64,000 bases of DNA from Rikenellaceae bacterium (GCA_900771335.1 CAAGNP010000044.1:1-64000); one strand, 5' to 3'. Counted from the stretch's first letter, positions 36,707 to 45,445 are shown. A program made the numbers and translations. Notes: generated from the sequence alone by a model not told the origin.

Positions 36707-37480
36707 TTAATCGCAAAGATACAAATCTTTTTCAATGTATCTAACAATTTTTGCTAAATCTTCGGGAGTATCCACTGCAAATGTCGTGCTAGTGGTCTCT
36801 ATCACTTTGATTTTTAGTCCATTTTCCACCCATCTGAGCTGTTCCAGACTCTCACATCTCTCCAGTGTAGAGCGCTCCATAGAGCATATTTTTTCCAGTG
36901 TTTCGGGCTTATAGGCGTATAGTCCAATGTGCTTGTAATAAGCGTGTTTGGTGTGCCACTCCTCTTGTGGTACCTCCCTTAGATAGGGGATAGTACTTCT
37001 ACTGAAATATAACGCATACCCATCCTTGTCCATAATAACTTTTGGGGTGTTGGGATTGAAGAGCTCTTCAGGTGAATCTATCCTCTTGGCCATTGTCCCC
37101 AAATAGACCTCTGAGTCCCCCTCAAAGGCCTTTTCCAGACTTTTCAGCTGCTCCGGATCAATCAGTGGCTCGTCGCCCTGGATATTCATCACTATGTCGA
37201 CCTTTCTGTCGGGGAAAAGTCCGGCATATCTGGTGTATGCTTCAAAGCATCTGTCTGTCCCGCTCTGGTGGTGTGAGGAGGTCATTATGGCCACTCCGCC
37301 GAAGCTCTCTACCTCTGCTACGATTCTAAGGTCATCAGTGGCCACGCATACATCTTCAAACGCTTTTTTTGCCTGCTCATATACCCTTCTGACCATACTT
37401 TTGCCGGCGATATCAGCCAATGGTTTGCCGGGGAATCTCGATGATCCATATCTTGATGGAATTATTGCAAGTGTTCTCAT
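36707..37480 (-). CDS. kdsB: 3-deoxy-manno-octulosonate cytidylyltransferase
   Basis: 257 residues; activates Kdo with CTP to CMP-Kdo for lipopolysaccharide inner-core synthesis in the cytoplasm. Family motifs: IIPSRYGSSRFPGKPLADI at the N-terminus, VATDD, SGTDRCFEA, MNIQGDEPLI and the C-terminal RWVENGLKIKVIETTSTTFAVDTPEDL. The minus-strand -7 box TAAATTTG at 37485-37492 lies 4 bases before the start, so the message is probably nearly leaderless. It is divergent from the sigma-54 regulator. Confidence 0.96.
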   Translation of the reverse strand: MRTLAIIPSRYGSSRFPGKPLADIAGKSMVRRVYEQAKKAFEDVCVATDDLRIVAEVESFGGVAIMTSSHHQSGTDRCFEAYTRYAGLFPDRKVDIVMNIQGDEPLIDPEQLKSLEKAFEGDSEVYLGTMAKRIDSPEELFNPNTPKVIMDKDGYALYFSRSTIPYLREVPQEEWHTKHAYYKHIGLYAYKPETLEKICSMERSTLERCESLEQLRWVENGLKIKVIETTSTTFAVDTPEDLAKIVRYIEKDLYLCD

Positions 37481-37484
37481 ACTA

Positions 37485-37510
37485 CAAATTTAGAAAATTT
37501 TTTAACTTTG
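37485..37510. promoter_or_regulatory. Divergent -7 boxes between kdsB and the sigma-54 activator gene
   Basis: The minus strand carries TAAATTTG (37492-37485) for kdsB, and the plus strand TAACTTTG (37503-37510) for the activator gene. The plus box contains the TTG at 37508, which argues for the ATG at 37517 as the true start. Confidence 0.45.
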
Positions 37511-37516
37511 CGGATT

Positions 37517-38737
37517 ATGGATTTGAACGATATAAAAAATAGGTTTGGAATTATAGGGCACGACCCCCGTCTGGAGGCAGCTCTCAATACTGCCCGCCAG
37601 ATAGCGGGTACGGATCTTTCCGTCCTTATCACTGGAGAGAGTGGTGTGGGTAAGGAGGTTATTCCCAAGATTATCCATTCTTTGAGTCCAAGAAAACATA
37701 AAAATTATGTAGCGATAAACTGTGGTGCCATCCCTGACGGAACTATCGAATCGGAATTGTTCGGTCACGAGAAGGGCTCTTTTACCGGGGCAAATGAGGC
37801 CCGTAAAGGTTACTTCGAAGAGGCGAATGGTGGTACCATTTTTCTTGATGAGGTGGGTGAACTGCCACTATCCACTCAGGTCAGACTTTTGAGGGTTCTG
37901 GAGACAGGTGAGTTTTTGAGGGTAGGTTCGTCAAAAGTGCAAAAGACAGATGTGAGGGTGATAGCCGCTTCCAATATCAATTTCATGCATGCGATAAATG
38001 TCGGGAAGTTTAGAGAGGATTTGTACTACAGGTTGAACGCTGTCCCCATTTATATCCCACCGTTGAGAGAGAGGAAGAAGGATATTCATCTCCTTTTCAA
38101 GAAGTTTGCTCTGGATATTGCCGACAAGTACTCTATGCCGGCAGTGAAACTTGATCCGCAGGCCCAATCCCTTTTGGAGTCTTATCGCTGGACAGGAAAT
38201 GTCCGCCAGCTCAAGAATGTTGCAGAGCAGATCTCGGTTTTGGAGAATGACAGGCAGATTACGGCGGAGATTCTTCAGAAATATCTCCCTGCCGAGGGCC
38301 CGGACATTTTGCCGGTTCTTGCAGGTGAGACCAATAACATCGGCGGCGAGACCTACTCGGACAGAGATCTGATCTTCAAGATCCTTCTCCAGATGAATCA
38401 GATGAGGCAGGAGCTTGATGCCCTTAAGGCCAATATCGCCTCCGGCAATATATCAGCGGCAGTGGAGCCTTCGGTGGAACGTCCGGTGCAGACACTTCCG
38501 GTGCATATAAACAAGCAGTTCGACTACAGTATCACAGATGCTGTTACAGAGGATATTGAGGACAATGTAAATGTAGAGGAGCCTAAGACCTTGTCGATAC
38601 ATGATGCCAATACTGAGCTTATCCTCAGGGCTCTCGAAAAGCACCACAACAACAGGAAGGCTGCGGCAGAGGAGCTCGGCATCTCAGAGAGGACCCTATA
38701 CAGGAGGTTGAACGATTTGAATAAAACTAAGAAGTAG
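37517..38737 (+). CDS. Sigma-54 interaction domain transcriptional activator, no receiver domain
   Basis: 406 residues. It starts almost directly with the AAA+ ATPase: Walker A GESGVGKE, the sigma-54 contact loop GSFTGA (usually GAFTGA), Walker B GGTIFLDEVGELP and the arginine-finger region LYYRLNAVPIYIPPLRERKKDI. The C-terminal Fis-type helix-turn-helix is NRKAAAEELGISERTLYRRL. There is no N-terminal receiver or PAS domain, so activity must be set by expression or by a partner. A variable linker (about 275-350) separates the ATPase from the DNA-binding helix. It is the first gene of an operon with lptE, a TPR protein and secG, all within 2-base gaps or overlaps, which links it to envelope biogenesis. 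Confidence 0.9.
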   Translation: MDLNDIKNRFGIIGHDPRLEAALNTARQIAGTDLSVLITGESGVGKEVIPKIIHSLSPRKHKNYVAINCGAIPDGTIESELFGHEKGSFTGANEARKGYFEEANGGTIFLDEVGELPLSTQVRLLRVLETGEFLRVGSSKVQKTDVRVIAASNINFMHAINVGKFREDLYYRLNAVPIYIPPLRERKKDIHLLFKKFALDIADKYSMPAVKLDPQAQSLLESYRWTGNVRQLKNVAEQISVLENDRQITAEILQKYLPAEGPDILPVLAGETNNIGGETYSDRDLIFKILLQMNQMRQELDALKANIASGNISAAVEPSVERPVQTLPVHINKQFDYSITDAVTEDIEDNVNVEEPKTLSIHDANTELILRALEKHHNNRKAAAEELGISERTLYRRLNDLNKTKK

Positions 38738-38739
38738 TT

Positions 38740-39255
38740 ATGAAGATCAGGCATATACTTACAGCGGTACTAATGGCAATGGTACTCCCTTTGATATCGG
38801 GTTGCAGGATCCAGTACAGTTTCTCAGGAACCTCCATCCAGCCCGATGTGAAGACATTTACTGTAGAGTATTTTGACAATAAGGCACCCAGGATCAATCC
38901 TTCTCTGGCAAATTCACTCTCTGAGGCTTTGATCGACAAGTACAGAAAGCTGACCCCATTGGAGATGTTGGAAGAGGGTGGAGATCTTCTTGTTTATGGA
39001 ACGATAACAGGTTACGATACCAAGCCGATAGCGGTTACTGCCGATGAGGTGGCATCCCAAAACAGATTGACCATAACTATCAAGCTCACCTACTCCAACA
39101 AGCTTCACCCCAATGAGGATTTCGAGAAGAGCTTCTCGGCTTATGCTGACTACGACTCCATGCAGTCGTTGGATTCGGTAGAGTCCCAGTTATGTGATGA
39201 TATTATTGAAATTTTAGTTGAGGATATATTCAATGCAACAGTGGCAAATTGGTAA
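38740..39255 (+). CDS. lptE: LPS assembly lipoprotein LptE, Bacteroidota form
   Basis: 171 residues with lipobox LISGC (Cys22). It then shows IQYSFSGTSIQPDVKTFTVEYFDNKAPRINPSLANSLSEALIDKY, the pattern of LptE-family proteins in Bacteroidota, which plug the LptD barrel and help deliver lipopolysaccharide to the surface. No lptD nearby. It overlaps the following gene by 23 bases. Confidence 0.85.
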   Translation: MKIRHILTAVLMAMVLPLISGCRIQYSFSGTSIQPDVKTFTVEYFDNKAPRINPSLANSLSEALIDKYRKLTPLEMLEEGGDLLVYGTITGYDTKPIAVTADEVASQNRLTITIKLTYSNKLHPNEDFEKSFSAYADYDSMQSLDSVESQLCDDIIEILVEDIFNATVANW

Positions 39256-39838
39256 AAACACTCCATCAATAGTGGAATTGGAGGGTATTTTGAAAAAATA
39301 TCCCTGGTTTGCTGTGGGTCATAAGAGTCTGTATACTCAGCTGATGGCCCAGAGGCAGGAGTACTCTTCTGAGCTGATTAAGAGGGCGGCACCATATCTC
39401 TACTCACCAGGAGAACTTGTGAGGATGGCGAGGAAGGAGTTGCTGAAAAAATCCCTTGACAATACCAATAAAGAGGAGAAAGAGGTCTCACAACCTCTCC
39501 TTGTGGCAGTGACCCAAGAGAAAGGTAGGGAGGTATTTGTAGTTGGAGGTGACTATTTTGGCGTAAAGGATTATAAGGAGGTGAAGGAGAAGGAGGGTGA
39601 TATTTTTGACTCTTTCAAAAGCAGTGTTGTGGCTGATCCCGACGTGAAAGTGGTGGTCGACAAGTCCAATGACCAATTTTCTGACGATGAATATTGTACA
39701 GAAACATTGGCAAAAATATACCTTGCCCAAGGGTTTTTAAAAAGGGCCTTGGATGTTTATGATAAACTTATTTTGTTATATCCAGAAAAAAGTGCTTACT
39801 TTGCAACCCTTAAAGAAGAAATAAAGAAACAGTTATAG
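39233..39838 (+). CDS. Conserved TPR-like protein of unknown function
   Basis: 201 residues from the ATG at 39233 (an in-frame TTG at 39218 would add 5 residues). The N-terminal half contains IVELEGILKKYPWFAVGHKSLYTQL, and the C-terminal half has a TPR-like helix pair (CTETLAKIYLAQGFLKRALDVYDKLILLYPEKSAYFATLKEEIKK). No signal peptide, so cytoplasmic. It lies between lptE and secG in one operon. Similar proteins occur in this position in other Bacteroidales. Function not known. Confidence 0.7.
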   Translation: MQQWQIGKNTPSIVELEGILKKYPWFAVGHKSLYTQLMAQRQEYSSELIKRAAPYLYSPGELVRMARKELLKKSLDNTNKEEKEVSQPLLVAVTQEKGREVFVVGGDYFGVKDYKEVKEKEGDIFDSFKSSVVADPDVKVVVDKSNDQFSDDEYCTETLAKIYLAQGFLKRALDVYDKLILLYPEKSAYFATLKEEIKKQL

Positions 39839-39840
39839 AT

Positions 39841-40179
39841 ATGTACACAGCAATTTCGATCCTTATTATAATCGTAAGCATCCTTTTGACTATCGTAGTT
39901 TTGGTTCAAAACTCAAAAGGTGGCGGATTGGCAGCAAACTTTGCTTCAGGCAATCAGACATTCGGTGTTCGTCAGACAGCTGACTTTTTGGAGAAAGCTA
40001 CCTGGACACTTGCAGCGATTCTTATCGGTCTATGTATTTTGGTTACAGCTTTCATCTCTACCGGTGATAAAAAAGGTACAGATGCTATCCAAGAGAGACT
40101 TGAGCAAACCATGCCTGCTGAAGGTGCTCCAGAGTTCCCTGTACTTCCACAAGGCAACACTGAGACTCCAGCCAACTAA
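39841..40179 (+). CDS. secG: Preprotein translocase subunit SecG
   Basis: 112 residues with two membrane spans (about 3-22 and 55-75) joined by the conserved QNSKGGGLAANFASGNQTFGVRQTADFLEKATW loop segment (positions about 23-54). Part of the SecYEG channel. It has a Pro/Glu/Thr-rich cytoplasmic or periplasmic tail. It is the last gene of the operon, and a terminator starts 22 bases after the stop. Confidence 0.93.
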   Translation: MYTAISILIIIVSILLTIVVLVQNSKGGGLAANFASGNQTFGVRQTADFLEKATWTLAAILIGLCILVTAFISTGDKKGTDAIQERLEQTMPAEGAPEFPVLPQGNTETPAN

Positions 40180-40200
40180 TTAAGCTTAAGATTCAAATTT

Positions 40201-40231
40201 AAAGCCCGTTACGAGAGTAGCGGGCTTTTTT
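40201..40231 (+). terminator. Terminator after secG
   Basis: AAAGCCCGTTAC (40201-40212) pairs with GTAGCGGGCTTT (40217-40228), one T-G pair, loop GAGA, followed by T residues. Confidence 0.85.
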
Positions 40232-40250
40232 GTCATAAAAATATTTTAAA

Positions 40251-40285
40251 AATTTTAGTACTTTGTGATACAAGGTACTAAATTT
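40251..40285. promoter_or_regulatory. Palindromic operator in front of the PspC-PadR operon
   Basis: Arms 40251-40266 and 40270-40285 match at 14 of 16 positions around the centre GAT; the core reads TAGTACTTTGT-GAT-ACAAGGTACTA. It lies just upstream of and overlaps the -33 region of the promoter at 40292-40299. The PadR repressor encoded in the operon is the likely ligand (inference). Confidence 0.6.
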
Positions 40286-40291
40286 TATATA

Positions 40292-40299
40292 TATATTTG
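40292..40299 (+). promoter_or_regulatory. -7 box of the PspC-PadR operon
   Basis: TATATTTG, exact match to TAnnTTTG, 31 bases before the ATG at 40330. The -33 element would fall inside the palindromic operator. Confidence 0.5.
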
Positions 40300-40329
40300 C
40301 AGTGCAAACAACTAAAATTAGTGTACAAT

Positions 40330-40902
40330 ATGAAAAAAGTGATAAATGTAGGTATCGGAGGAAGATCATTTGTAATTGATGAAGATGCCTACTTGAGACT
40401 GGATGCTTATATAGAGCGATTCACCGAGAAAGTGCAGATGGGGCTTCAGACCAAAGAGGTGATAGAGGAGGTGGAGATCAGAATCGCCGAACTGTTTACT
40501 GAATATATGGGCCCCAGACAGGAGGTGGTTAATATATCCATCGTGAACAGGGTTATATCCCAATTGGGGCTTCCCGACGGGACAGATGCAGATAAAGAGT
40601 TTATGTTTAATGAAAAGGAGAATACTATGAGACCGGTTAAAAAATTTTTCAGGGACCCGGACACCAAGCAGATAGGTGGTGTCTGCAGCGGACTGGCTGC
40701 GTATCTTGATATAGATGTCACACTTATAAGGATTGTTTTTCTTGTGGCATTGATTTGCGGATCCATCGGTTTCTGGTTGTATGTGATCTTCTGGATTATC
40801 GCACCAATGGCACAGACAGCTTCAGACAAGTGTGAAATGAGAGGGTTGCCTATAACAGCAGAGAATCTGAGAAGATATTCTTCTGCCAACAATAAAAAGT
40901 AG
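40330..40902 (+). CDS. PspC domain membrane protein
   Basis: 190 residues. The start at 40330 (MKKVINVGIGG) is chosen over a longer frame, because the same N-terminal motif starts the third gene of the operon (MKKVVKVSIGS). A cytoplasmic alpha/beta segment (1-100) is followed by a PspC domain (RDPDTKQIGGVCSGLAAYLDIDVTLIRIVFLVA) with one to two spans and a short tail. PspC proteins in enteric bacteria sense envelope stress; in Bacteroidota they are usually found next to PadR regulators. It is the first gene of a three-gene operon. Confidence 0.85.
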   Translation: MKKVINVGIGGRSFVIDEDAYLRLDAYIERFTEKVQMGLQTKEVIEEVEIRIAELFTEYMGPRQEVVNISIVNRVISQLGLPDGTDADKEFMFNEKENTMRPVKKFFRDPDTKQIGGVCSGLAAYLDIDVTLIRIVFLVALICGSIGFWLYVIFWIIAPMAQTASDKCEMRGLPITAENLRRYSSANNKK

Positions 40903-40907
40903 ATGCT

Positions 40908-41243
40908 ATGGAGGTAATTAACAATTCAGACAATGTAAAATCCCAGATGCGCAAAGGGATTTTGGAGTATTGCATTTTGGGGATCCTGAATAAAAAGGAC
41001 TCTTATGCATCTTCGATAATCACCGAGCTTAAAGAGGCGAAGATGATAGTGGTGGAGGGGACACTCTATCCACTTCTGATCCGCCAGAAAAATCAGGGAT
41101 TGCTTACATACAGATGGGAGGAGTCGACACAGGGTCCCCCACGTAAATATTATTCCATCACCGATAAGGGGAGGGCGCAGCTCGCAGAGATGGATGCAGT
41201 ATGGAATGAGATGGTAGAAACAATTAATCTGATCAGAAAATGA
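40908..41243 (+). CDS. PadR family transcriptional regulator
   Basis: 111 residues, winged helix-turn-helix: KGILEYCILGILNKKDSYASSIITELKEA, then GTLYPLLIRQKNQGLL, the wing RWEESTQGPPRKYYSITDKG and the dimerisation helix at the C-terminus. Typical length for the short PadR-s1 subfamily. It sits between two PspC genes, overlapping the second by 4 bases (ATGA). It probably represses its own operon through the palindrome at 40251-40285. Confidence 0.92.
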   Translation: MEVINNSDNVKSQMRKGILEYCILGILNKKDSYASSIITELKEAKMIVVEGTLYPLLIRQKNQGLLTYRWEESTQGPPRKYYSITDKGRAQLAEMDAVWNEMVETINLIRK

Positions 41244-42691
41244 AAAAAGTTGTAAAAGTAAGTATAGGCAGTATCGCTTTTACCCTGGAAGAGGGGGCAC
41301 ACAGTGAGCTCGATATCTATTTGAAATCATTGGAGACCTACTATAGCCAGAAGGAGGGTGGAGATGAGATAGTGGAGAGTATTGAGGAGAGGTTGGCAGA
41401 GTTGCTTTTGGAGAGGGGTTATGGTGAGAAGGTGGTGACAGTGGATGCAGTGAAGGAGGTTATGTCCATTTTGGGACGCCCCGAGGAGATAGAGTCCGAG
41501 TCGGATTCGGAGACTCCGAGGGAAAAACCCAAAAAGAGACTATTCAGAAATCTTCAGAACAAGTTTCTCGGTGGTGTCTGTGCCGGTATTGCCAGTTATT
41601 TTGCAGTAGATCCCACTGTGGTAAGGATTCTGACTGTGGTATTCGGTATTGTGGCGGCTATTGGGAGTGATGGCTCAGGTTTGGGCTTGATGGTTTTGCT
41701 CTATTTCGCTTTATGGGTTATCATCCCCGGGGCGAAGACTGTAGAGCAAAGGTGTCAGATGCAGGGTGAAAGGTCCTCTGTCGACTCTATTGAGAGGAAG
41801 GTGACAGATGGTGTGAATGAGATAGTAAGTAGTGATTTCGGAAAGACTTTTGTAAAAGTTATAACATTGGTTGCCGGTGTGTTCCTGCTATTGATAGGGC
41901 TTGGCGGCCTGGCAATGAATGCAGTCCTGGCCATAAGTTTCAGCGTTGTTGATGTGTTGATGCTGGATTATCTCTCTATTTTTTCTGGAATCAGCACGAC
42001 ATTCTCTATTGTTACTAACATATTGTTCATTCTGGTAATCCTTCTCCCCTTTGTAGGGATGCTGTATGCAGGTATAGTTATGACCTTCAATCTTAAAGCC
42101 CCAAGATGGAGACCTGGCCTTATAAACTTTATCATATGGCTTCTGGCATGTGTTGGGCTGTGTGTCTCTTTGGTGATGGGCTCTTCAGACTACTGGAATA
42201 TGGATTCAAAGAGGGATGTGGAGCAGATAGAGCTGGTGTCAGACACTTTACGTATCGAGTATTATGGTGTAGATGAGTATAAGGATATGCATGTCTTTCT
42301 TGATGCTGACCGCAACAGTTATATCCTGGGATATGTGGATGAGAAGGATGGCGTTTCCAGAATCGTGACATATCCGGAGCTCACCATCAGGAGTGTTTCA
42401 GACGGTGACCACAAGATAAAATCTGAGTGTGTATTTTTCCCCGAGACATTTGATTTTGAGCAGTGGAAAGGATTCGGTGAGGCCAGGATGTACGATTTTG
42501 ACGGAACGACCCTGACACTTTATCCGAATATCTGTGATAAGGACCACAAACTTAAAGTGATGGAGAGGGAGGTGACAATATATATCCCGGAGGGTACTGA
42601 AAAGGTGGTAAACTCTCCTGTTTTCCACGATTTCAGCACCGATGTGAGATATTCAGATATTAATATTGTCAGAAAGTGTGTTTCAGATTAG
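41240..42691 (+). CDS. PspC domain protein with multi-span region and C-terminal beta domain
   Basis: 483 residues. The N-terminal 90 residues are homologous to the first PspC protein of the operon (KVSIGSIAFTLEEGAHSELDIYLKSLE). The PspC domain is near 98-165 (RNLQNKFLGGVCAGIASYFAVDPTVVRIL). Three further spans (about 205-240, 250-282 and 292-312) are followed by a periplasmic beta-rich part (about 320-483) with an adhesin-like series of short strands. Such PspC-DUF fusions are common in Bacteroidota and their function is unknown. It converges on arcA with 2 bases between stops. Confidence 0.82.
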   Translation: MKKVVKVSIGSIAFTLEEGAHSELDIYLKSLETYYSQKEGGDEIVESIEERLAELLLERGYGEKVVTVDAVKEVMSILGRPEEIESESDSETPREKPKKRLFRNLQNKFLGGVCAGIASYFAVDPTVVRILTVVFGIVAAIGSDGSGLGLMVLLYFALWVIIPGAKTVEQRCQMQGERSSVDSIERKVTDGVNEIVSSDFGKTFVKVITLVAGVFLLLIGLGGLAMNAVLAISFSVVDVLMLDYLSIFSGISTTFSIVTNILFILVILLPFVGMLYAGIVMTFNLKAPRWRPGLINFIIWLLACVGLCVSLVMGSSDYWNMDSKRDVEQIELVSDTLRIEYYGVDEYKDMHVFLDADRNSYILGYVDEKDGVSRIVTYPELTIRSVSDGDHKIKSECVFFPETFDFEQWKGFGEARMYDFDGTTLTLYPNICDKDHKLKVMEREVTIYIPEGTEKVVNSPVFHDFSTDVRYSDINIVRKCVSD

Positions 42692-42693
42692 GG

Positions 42694-43977
42694 TTACTCC
42701 CTGACAAGAGGCATTGTCATACATCTTGCGCCGCCACCTCCGCGGGGCAGCTCTGATCCTTCGATGGTGACTACGCACTTTTTGTCCCCCTCCACGGAAG
42801 CCTTGCCGTGAATTACATCCCAGGCGGGAATAATTTCAAAGCCATGATTTGCCAACTCATCCAATGTGTTGGCATTTCTTGCATATGAGAGGACTTTGCC
42901 GGGGGCGAAAGCGAAGAAGTTCGCACCGCTGTGCCATTGCTCACGCTCCTGGTTCCACTCATCATCCTTGCCACCGCAGATTACAGGTTCAAGGTCCATT
43001 CCGAGTTCTTTGAGCACCTTCAGCAGATTGGGGACACGGCGGATGTCCGATACCCTCCCATTGTCTATGGTGATGTGGACGGTCTGGTACTGATTGTCCT
43101 TTAGGATCAACGGCTCAAATACCATACATTTGTTGTGATCCAGCAGGGTGAATACCATATCAAGGTGGATAAATGATTCAGGGGTGCTTGGGAGCTGCTG
43201 GACAATTACGTGCCTGCGCCCTTCCGGAGCACAATGGCAGAGGTTGGAGACAAGCATGTCGATCCCTTGTGTGCTGGTTCTTACCCCATTGCCGATAAGT
43301 AGAATATCCTCCCTGGCAATCAGAATGTCACCACCCTCCATATAGATATCCTTGTTGCCTGGTTGGAAATTGTGCGCATTTATGATTCCGCACTGGAATA
43401 CTCCACTCCCCTTGTATATTGCCTCCATAATGAGGGATTCCCTCATCCTTACCTTGTTGGCCATTCTGCAGATAAGGGAGTTGTTGCCGATTGTTACTGA
43501 GGCGTCACGGGTAAAGTAGAAATTGTATAGCGGGAACAGTGCATAGTGGTCTTCGTTGAGGAAGGCGGTGAGGTTGTCCTTTCTGGAAGGGAGACCCTCT
43601 ATCAAGACCCTGGCAAGCTCTTTTGATGGCATTTGCATCAGGGTGTCAAAATAGTTTGTTGTCCCTTCTGAGATGCATATCTTTCCTATCAGGGACTGTC
43701 TCTCCATCATGTTGTCCAATACTTTTTCCAGAAGATCCTTGACGTAGTGGACCTGTGCCACTTTTGACAGAACACCTTCCAGCTGTTTGTACTCATCCCG
43801 GGCGATGTTCAGATTCAGGATGTCGCTGTAAAGTGCCCTTTGTGCATCTTTTGGGGTCATATTCTCCACCTCTGCGCCAGGGCGGTGAAGTAGAACATTC
43901 TTAAGTGTGCCCACTTCGGAATTGATGTTTATCTTGATAGGGGAATTTGGCATATTATTGATATTTTTGTTTGTCAT
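42694..43977 (-). CDS. arcA: Arginine deiminase
   Basis: 427 residues; converts arginine to citrulline and ammonia. Family blocks: GTLKNVLLHRPGAEVENMTP, YFTRDASVTIGN (DxxV region), MEGGDILI, the His motif FIHLDMVFTLLDHNKCMVFEP and the C-terminal GGGGARCMTMPL, which carries the catalytic Cys (about 419). No ornithine transcarbamylase, carbamate kinase or antiporter gene is adjacent, so this is not a complete arginine deiminase operon. The longest start (43977) overlaps the upstream gene by 23 bases; the in-frame ATG at 43953 would leave a 1-base gap and remove a low-complexity MTNKNINN prefix. Confidence 0.93.
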   Translation of the reverse strand: MTNKNINNMPNSPIKININSEVGTLKNVLLHRPGAEVENMTPKDAQRALYSDILNLNIARDEYKQLEGVLSKVAQVHYVKDLLEKVLDNMMERQSLIGKICISEGTTNYFDTLMQMPSKELARVLIEGLPSRKDNLTAFLNEDHYALFPLYNFYFTRDASVTIGNNSLICRMANKVRMRESLIMEAIYKGSGVFQCGIINAHNFQPGNKDIYMEGGDILIAREDILLIGNGVRTSTQGIDMLVSNLCHCAPEGRRHVIVQQLPSTPESFIHLDMVFTLLDHNKCMVFEPLILKDNQYQTVHITIDNGRVSDIRRVPNLLKVLKELGMDLEPVICGGKDDEWNQEREQWHSGANFFAFAPGKVLSYARNANTLDELANHGFEIIPAWDVIHGKASVEGDKKCVVTIEGSELPRGGGGARCMTMPLVRE

Positions 43978-45052
43978 GAATTGTAAGGTCTGTCATCATG
44001 TTCTTGAATCTTATGGGGTCGCGGGGACATATCATAAGTACGTCGGGTGTGTTGACCACCATAAAGTTGTCAAGACCTTTGACTGCCATGAGTTTGTTTT
44101 CTTCAGTGTTTATGATGATACAATTGTTCATTTTGTCCATCATGATATCGTCGCACTTGATATAATTCCGGTTTGCATCCTTATCCACGTGCATATAGAG
44201 GGATTCCCATGTACCGAGGTCTGACCAGCCGAATGAGCCTTTGAATACCCACGCTTTGGCTGTGCGTTCCATTACTCCATAATCGATGGAGATACTTGGA
44301 CATTCATTGTAGATGGTGTCGATATAGGATTGTTCCTTGTCTGTATAATAGTATTTTTCACCTTGTGAGAAAAGGTTTGCCACCTCTGGAAGGCACAGCT
44401 CCATCTCCCTTTTGATGCTCCTCAAATTCCAGATGAAGATGCCTGAGTTCCAGAGAAACTCTCCGCTGTCTACCAGAACTTTGGCCATCTCGGCAGATGG
44501 TTTCTCGGTAAAGGTCTTGACATTGTATGCAGTGTGGCCATCAATGTTGAGTGATGCGGCAGTCTCTTTCTGGATGTAGCCGTATGCTGTCTCTGCCCTT
44601 GTGGGCTCTATCCCGATGGTGAAAAGATCATCGTGTGATGATGCATAGTTTAGGGCAGAGGATATGGTGTCAATGTATAATTTTTCGTTTGTGATGAAGT
44701 GGTCCGATGGGGTGATGACCATTGTGGCATCGGGGTGCTTATGATAAATCTTGGAAGCGGCATAAGCGATGCATGGGGCAGTGTTCCTTCGGTAAGGTTC
44801 CAGCAGGATGTTCCCGTGAGGAATCTCAGGCAGATGTTCCTTGACAAGATCACCGTACTGGTGAGATGTAACTACCAGGATGTTTTCGGGGGCGATGATT
44901 TGTGACATGCGGTCGTAAGTCTGCTGGATAAAACTTCTCCCAGTCCCCAGGATGTCCAGGAACTGTTTTGGCATGGCATTCCTACTGATGGGCCAGAAGC
45001 GGCTTCCGATACCTCCGGCCATAATTACGCAATAGTAATTTTTGTTTATCAT
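43955..45052 (-). CDS. Mannose-1-phosphate guanylyltransferase
   Basis: 365 residues. A nucleotidyltransferase making GDP-mannose from mannose-1-phosphate and GTP. Motifs: IMAGGIGSRFWPISRNAMPKQFLDI at the N-terminus, VITPSDHFI, FTEKPSAEMA, NSGIFIWNL and SIDYGVMER, followed by the WSDLGTWESL segment. It lacks the C-terminal isomerase domain of bifunctional ManC/AlgA and is the usual short form. GDP-mannose feeds glycan and O-antigen synthesis. It lies between yraN and arcA in a three-gene minus-strand operon. Confidence 0.93.
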   Translation of the reverse strand: MINKNYYCVIMAGGIGSRFWPISRNAMPKQFLDILGTGRSFIQQTYDRMSQIIAPENILVVTSHQYGDLVKEHLPEIPHGNILLEPYRRNTAPCIAYAASKIYHKHPDATMVITPSDHFITNEKLYIDTISSALNYASSHDDLFTIGIEPTRAETAYGYIQKETAASLNIDGHTAYNVKTFTEKPSAEMAKVLVDSGEFLWNSGIFIWNLRSIKREMELCLPEVANLFSQGEKYYYTDKEQSYIDTIYNECPSISIDYGVMERTAKAWVFKGSFGWSDLGTWESLYMHVDKDANRNYIKCDDIMMDKMNNCIIINTEENKLMAVKGLDNFMVVNTPDVLMICPRDPIRFKNMMTDLTIHDKQKYQ

Positions 45053-45058
45053 ATTTCT

Positions 45059-45418
45059 CTATACATATAAGGGGATAAAAGCCCCTTGGTAATACTCCAA
45101 ATCATATCTTTTGCCCTCATAGGTGATGGCAACAATATCAAAAAGAACCTCCTTTACGATTCTGTTTTTCCGGATATAGGCTGCTGCAGCTTTTACAAGT
45201 CTCCTCTGCTTCTTCCGGTCGACAGTCTCTGCGGGAGATACAAGATATGGTGCCGTGCGTGATCTCACCTCTATGATATGAAGGTAAAAATCATCTTCCA
45301 TTATAAGGTCCACCTCCAGATGTCCATATCTCCAATTCCTCTCAAGAAGCCTCAGACCCCTTCTTTCTAAGTATCTCAATGCGAGATTTTCACCAGTTTT
45401 CCCCTCTGCCCGTTCCAT
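45059..45418 (-). CDS. YraN/UPF0102 family endonuclease-like protein
   Basis: 119 residues, full family length. GENLALRYLERRGLRLLERNWRYGHLEVDLIMED and LHIIEVRSRT carry the Asp/Glu-x-x of a restriction-endonuclease-like fold (E..D..ExR); FVEVK in most homologues reads IIEVR here. The cellular role is unsettled, though a link to recombination and transformation has been proposed. First gene of the operon, with a TAAATTTG box at 45438-45445 on the minus strand. Confidence 0.9.
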   Translation of the reverse strand: MERAEGKTGENLALRYLERRGLRLLERNWRYGHLEVDLIMEDDFYLHIIEVRSRTAPYLVSPAETVDRKKQRRLVKAAAAYIRKNRIVKEVLFDIVAITYEGKRYDLEYYQGAFIPLYV

Positions 45419-45437
45419 ATCTGTATCTATATTCCTA

Positions 45438-45445
45438 CAAATTTA
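45438..45445 (-). promoter_or_regulatory. -7 box of the yraN-guanylyltransferase-arcA operon
   Basis: Minus strand TAAATTTG, an exact TAnnTTTG match, 20 bases before the yraN start. No clear -33 box assigned. Confidence 0.45.

Noticed and set aside
42694..43977. Arginine deiminase as part of a full arginine fermentation operon
   Set aside because: Neighbours are a guanylyltransferase and yraN; no arcB, arcC or arcD in the window.
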